Source: JANMDR01 sp031376425
GTDB lineage: Bacteria > Pseudomonadota > Gammaproteobacteria > Burkholderiales > Usitatibacteraceae
Assembly: GCA_031376425.1 (NCBI GenBank)
Contig: JANMDR010000099.1
Span: 1-8,219 of the forward strand
Reading direction: 5' to 3'
DNA: 8,219 bases
The notes below the pieces were generated by a model. That model worked only from the letters and a program-made list of their open reading frames with translations. It had not been told where the DNA came from and did no database searches. A program made the position numbers and the translations under genes. Within the stretch, counting starts at the first letter, position 1; each line of letters opens with the position of its first letter. Shown in pieces: positions 5,723-8,219 of the stretch.

Positions 5723-7654
5723 ATGTCGGCACAAGTAACATCTCCAGAAGCAAGTCAACCCGAAGCCCCCCCCACTGGGCAGTTTGCGCTTTTGGGTCAA
5801 CGGCGTTTTGCTCCATTTTTTTGGACGCAGTTTCTAGGCGCGGGCAACGATAATATATTTAAGTTTGCCTTTACAGTGCTGGCGACCTATCACGCAGCAG
5901 AGTGGGGCGGCTTTGACCCGAAAATTGCCGGTTCTATTATTGGTGGCTTGTTTGTGTTGCCGTTTGTATTATTTTCGGCAACCTGCGGCCAACTTGCCGA
6001 TAAATATGAAAAATCAATGCTCACACGGTTGGTTAAAAACCTAGAGATTGCCTTTATGGTGTTAATAGCCATCGGTTTTATGACGAAGGGCGTGTGGCTT
6101 TTGCTAATAGGTGTGTTTTTGATGGGCTGTCATTCGACCTTGTTTGGGCCGGTGAAGTTTGCATACCTGCCACAGCATATGCGCGATGCGGAACTTGTGG
6201 GTGCCAACGGCATGGTAGAAATGGGTACGTTTACGGCTATCTTGCTCGGTACCATGTTAGGTGGTGCATTGGTTAATATTCCCGGCATGGGGCCAACTTA
6301 TGTGGCTGTGGTTTCATTGATTGTGGCCGTTATTGGGCGCGTTGCTGCGCAGTTTTTGCCGCACTCGCCACCGCCTGAGCCAGACTTGAAAATTAATTGG
6401 AATCCAGTTACTGAAACCGTTACAAATTTAAAAATCGCCCATAAAAATCGTGCGGTATTTCATTCGCTTATTGGTAATTCATGGTTGTGGTTTTTCGGTT
6501 CGATCTTCCTGACTTCGTTTACCGGTTTTAGCAAGGAAGTTTTGGGCGGTTCAGAGGGAGTCGTTACCTTATTGCTAGGGTTGTTTTCAGTAGGTATTGG
6601 CCTAGGCTGTGTGCTTTGCGAAAAGATGTCTGGTCATAAAATTGAAATCGGTTTGGTGCCATTCGGTGCCATTGGTATGACGGTCTTTGCAGTGGATTTA
6701 TACTTTGCTTCACGCGGGATGCAACCTGCTGCAAACGGTGTGTTAGTGGGTATCTCCAGCCTATTTGCGAGTTGGCAATACATCCGCATTATGCTTGATC
6801 TATTTCTGCTGGCCATGTTTGCAGGGTTCTTTAGTGTGCCACTGTACGCGATGATGCAAGCACGCAGTGAAAAGCAATTTCGTGCACGAATTATCGCCGC
6901 TAACAATATTTTAAATGCGGTGTTCATGCTGGTTGCGGCAGCAATGGCGACTGTGCTTTTAAAGGCGGGCTTAACACTGCCGCAGTTGTACTTAGTCGTA
7001 GGCATAATGAATGCGGCTGTAGCCTTATACATTTTTTTATTGATTCCGGAATTTTTAATGCGCTTTGTTGTGTGGATGTTGATCCATACTTTTTACTCAG
7101 TGAAAAAAACAGGGTTGGAAAATATTCCCAATGAGGGTGCCTGTGTGCTGGTGTGTAACCATGTAAGCTTCGTGGATGCCTTGGTGATTGGCGGCTGCGT
7201 ATCGCGCCCCGTGCGCTTTGTAATGGATCATCGTATCTATAAAGTGCCCGTGCTTAATTTTGTGTTTCGCACCGGCAAAACGATTCCAATTGCACCAGCA
7301 CGCGAAGATGAAGCCATGCTCAATCGTGCCTATGACGAAATTAGCGCAGGCTTAAAAGCGGGCGATATTATTTGCATATTTCCTGAAGGCCGTATCACCG
7401 ATAACGGCGATATGTATCCGTTTAAAGGCGGTATCTCCAGAATACTCGAAGCCGATAAAGTGCCGGTGATACCGATGGCATTGCAGGGACTATGGGGCAG
7501 TTTTTTCTCGCGCTGGGGAGGTACGGCAATGCGCTATCCGCGCGGGATCTTCTCGCGCCTACATTTGGTGATTGATAAGCCTTGGGCACCGGAGCAAGTG
7601 ACACCGGAGGCATTGCATACGCGCGTGTTGGCGTTGCGTGGGGATGTGAAGTAG
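5723..7654 (+). CDS. LplT-like MFS transporter fused to PlsC acyltransferase
   Basis: This 643-residue inner-membrane protein has two parts. Residues about 25-450 form a 12-helix-type MFS transporter resembling lysophospholipid flippase LplT, with GAGNDNIFK in helix 1 and a GQLADKYEKS loop motif (89-98). Residues about 465-620 form a glycerolipid acyltransferase with all four motifs: NHVSFVD (479-485, catalytic H and D), FRTGKTIPIAPAR (515-527), FPEGR (553-557) and VIPMAL (582-587). The probable role is to flip lysophospholipid inward and re-acylate it, as LplT and Aas do together in E. coli. The acyl-ACP synthetase domain of Aas is absent, so acyl groups must come activated from elsewhere. 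I chose the ATG at 5723, with CGGA 6 bases upstream, over an in-frame TTG at 5681 that lacks a ribosome site. The gene lies 70 bases after the hydrolase with no terminator seen, so co-transcription is possible. Confidence 0.85.
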   Translation: MSAQVTSPEASQPEAPPTGQFALLGQRRFAPFFWTQFLGAGNDNIFKFAFTVLATYHAAEWGGFDPKIAGSIIGGLFVLPFVLFSATCGQLADKYEKSMLTRLVKNLEIAFMVLIAIGFMTKGVWLLLIGVFLMGCHSTLFGPVKFAYLPQHMRDAELVGANGMVEMGTFTAILLGTMLGGALVNIPGMGPTYVAVVSLIVAVIGRVAAQFLPHSPPPEPDLKINWNPVTETVTNLKIAHKNRAVFHSLIGNSWLWFFGSIFLTSFTGFSKEVLGGSEGVVTLLLGLFSVGIGLGCVLCEKMSGHKIEIGLVPFGAIGMTVFAVDLYFASRGMQPAANGVLVGISSLFASWQYIRIMLDLFLLAMFAGFFSVPLYAMMQARSEKQFRARIIAANNILNAVFMLVAAAMATVLLKAGLTLPQLYLVVGIMNAAVALYIFLLIPEFLMRFVVWMLIHTFYSVKKTGLENIPNEGACVLVCNHVSFVDALVIGGCVSRPVRFVMDHRIYKVPVLNFVFRTGKTIPIAPAREDEAMLNRAYDEISAGLKAGDIICIFPEGRITDNGDMYPFKGGISRILEADKVPVIPMALQGLWGSFFSRWGGTAMRYPRGIFSRLHLVIDKPWAPEQVTPEALHTRVLALRGDVK

Positions 7655-7661
7655 CGGATTT

Positions 7662-7706
7662 AAGCTTTCTAAAGCTTCTATATGCGTCTGCTTGCAGAGC
7701 TGCGCA
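7662..7706. repeat. Two inverted repeats between the fusion gene and the DUF2339-like gene
   Basis: AAGCTTT-CT-AAAGCTT (7662-7677) is followed by TCTGC-TT-GCAGA (7687-7698), which is itself enclosed by TGCG (7683-7686) and CGCA (7703-7706). Neither is followed by a T run, so an intrinsic terminator is not supported. They may be mRNA hairpins separating expression of the two genes, or protein-binding sites. Downstream TATAAA (7719-7724) resembles a -10 but has no good -35. Confidence 0.3.
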
Positions 7707-7741
7707 CTAGCCTCGGTTTATAAAATGACGAACGGAAAAAT

Positions 7742-8219
7742 ATGTGGATTTTTGGCGGCGCATTAATTGGCCTGTTTTTGGGGGTGCTTGGGGGCGGCTT
7801 GGCCGTAGGCCTTACGGGTGCTATCTTAGGTGCAATAGTTGGCTGGATTGCTTCGCTGATCTCGGCAGCAGGAAAAGCATCTGCCGACGCGGCGAAACCG
7901 CGTGAAATTCATCCGTCTAGCTCGCAGTTTTCGCAAGCGCAGCAAATTGAGTTTCTACAAAAAGCGCTGGAAGATGTTCACTGGCGCTTACAGCGACTGG
8001 AGCAAAAGGAAGGGCTGAGTGGCTCACCTTTACAGGGTTCGCGCACCCAAACGTCGGCCAATGTGCAGAGAACAGCACCAGTCGCGCCTGCTGAAATGCT
8101 TGCGGACGGCTTAAATACAGGTATTTCCGAAGCATTGCCGAATGTTGCGGCACGTTTAGATGTGCTTGAAAATGCGGCTACGCCGAAAATTTCAATGCCC
8201 CCCCCGCCCCCCACACAAA
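7742..8219 (+). CDS. Probable DUF2339 membrane protein, N-terminal part only
   Basis: The frame opens at the ATG at 7742, with CGGA 5 bases upstream, and runs 159 codons to the window edge without a stop. Residues 2-43 are a Gly/Ala/Leu/Ile-rich hydrophobic segment beginning WIFGGALIGLFLG, long enough for one helix or a tight hairpin. A polar region with a predicted coiled coil (about 64-90, QQIEFLQKALEDVHWRLQRLEQ) follows, then a low-complexity linker ending in a proline run (153-157). This order of glycine-rich membrane anchor, coiled coil and Pro-rich linker matches the start of DUF2339 (PF10101) proteins, whose remaining part is a large bundle of membrane helices. Their function is unknown. 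The assignment rests on the N-terminus only; another anchored coiled-coil protein is possible. Confidence 0.6.
   Translation, partial: MWIFGGALIGLFLGVLGGGLAVGLTGAILGAIVGWIASLISAAGKASADAAKPREIHPSSSQFSQAQQIEFLQKALEDVHWRLQRLEQKEGLSGSPLQGSRTQTSANVQRTAPVAPAEMLADGLNTGISEALPNVAARLDVLENAATPKISMPPPPPTQ

Noticed and set aside
6634..7032. Minus-strand 132-codon open frame
   Set aside because: It is antisense to MFS membrane helices, a common source of spurious open frames.
7662..7677. Intrinsic terminator after the fusion gene
   Set aside because: The inverted repeat has only a 2-base loop and is not followed by a T run.
8202..8214. Cytosine run at the right edge as a special element
   Set aside because: It encodes the proline-rich linker of the DUF2339-like protein and needs no other explanation, though homopolymer errors are possible there.

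Overview
The window reads as bacterial DNA, most likely from a gammaproteobacterium of moderate GC (roughly half G+C by eye), with one foreign-looking piece at its left end. The organism call is inferred from the overall base composition, the LplT-like MFS/acyltransferase fusion and the secreted choice-of-anchor-type repeat protein. No rRNA or other phylogenetic marker is present.

Layout. Positions 1-~330 are very GC-rich (about 70% in the lines counted) and carry a plus-strand reading frame with about 91% G or C at third codon positions. It is open at the left edge and its product is not recognised. At about 310-335 composition and codon use change abruptly, inside two opposing reading frames. 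I read this as a join between two unrelated genomes, probably an assembly or amplification chimera. From there to 3498, on the minus strand, lies a very large secreted protein: signal peptide, adhesin-like N-terminal region, CSLREA-like segment, right-handed beta-helix, Ig-like module, two HYDIN/ASPM-type beta-sandwich repeats and the beginning of a further Ig-like module, which the join cuts off.

A 520-base intergenic region (3499-4018) separates it from a rightward cluster. This begins with a cysteine-free ArsR-family repressor (4019-4327). Next are an exported amidohydrolase of the Amidohydrolase_2 type with a Tat-like leader (4390-5652), an MFS transporter fused to a PlsC acyltransferase (5723-7654), and the N-terminal part of a probable DUF2339 multi-spanning membrane protein (7742 to the window end).

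How the genes fit together. The clearest new observation is regulatory. The same inverted repeat, AACTA-N6-TAGTT, lies over the start of the ArsR-type gene and again just upstream of the amidohydrolase. This suggests one repressor controlling itself and the hydrolase from a shared operator. The repressor lacks the cysteine metal-binding motif of classical ArsR, so its signal is probably not arsenic, or not metal at all. The MFS-PlsC fusion probably flips and re-acylates lysophospholipids at the inner membrane. Whether it is co-transcribed with the hydrolase is open: the gap is 70 bases and contains no visible terminator.
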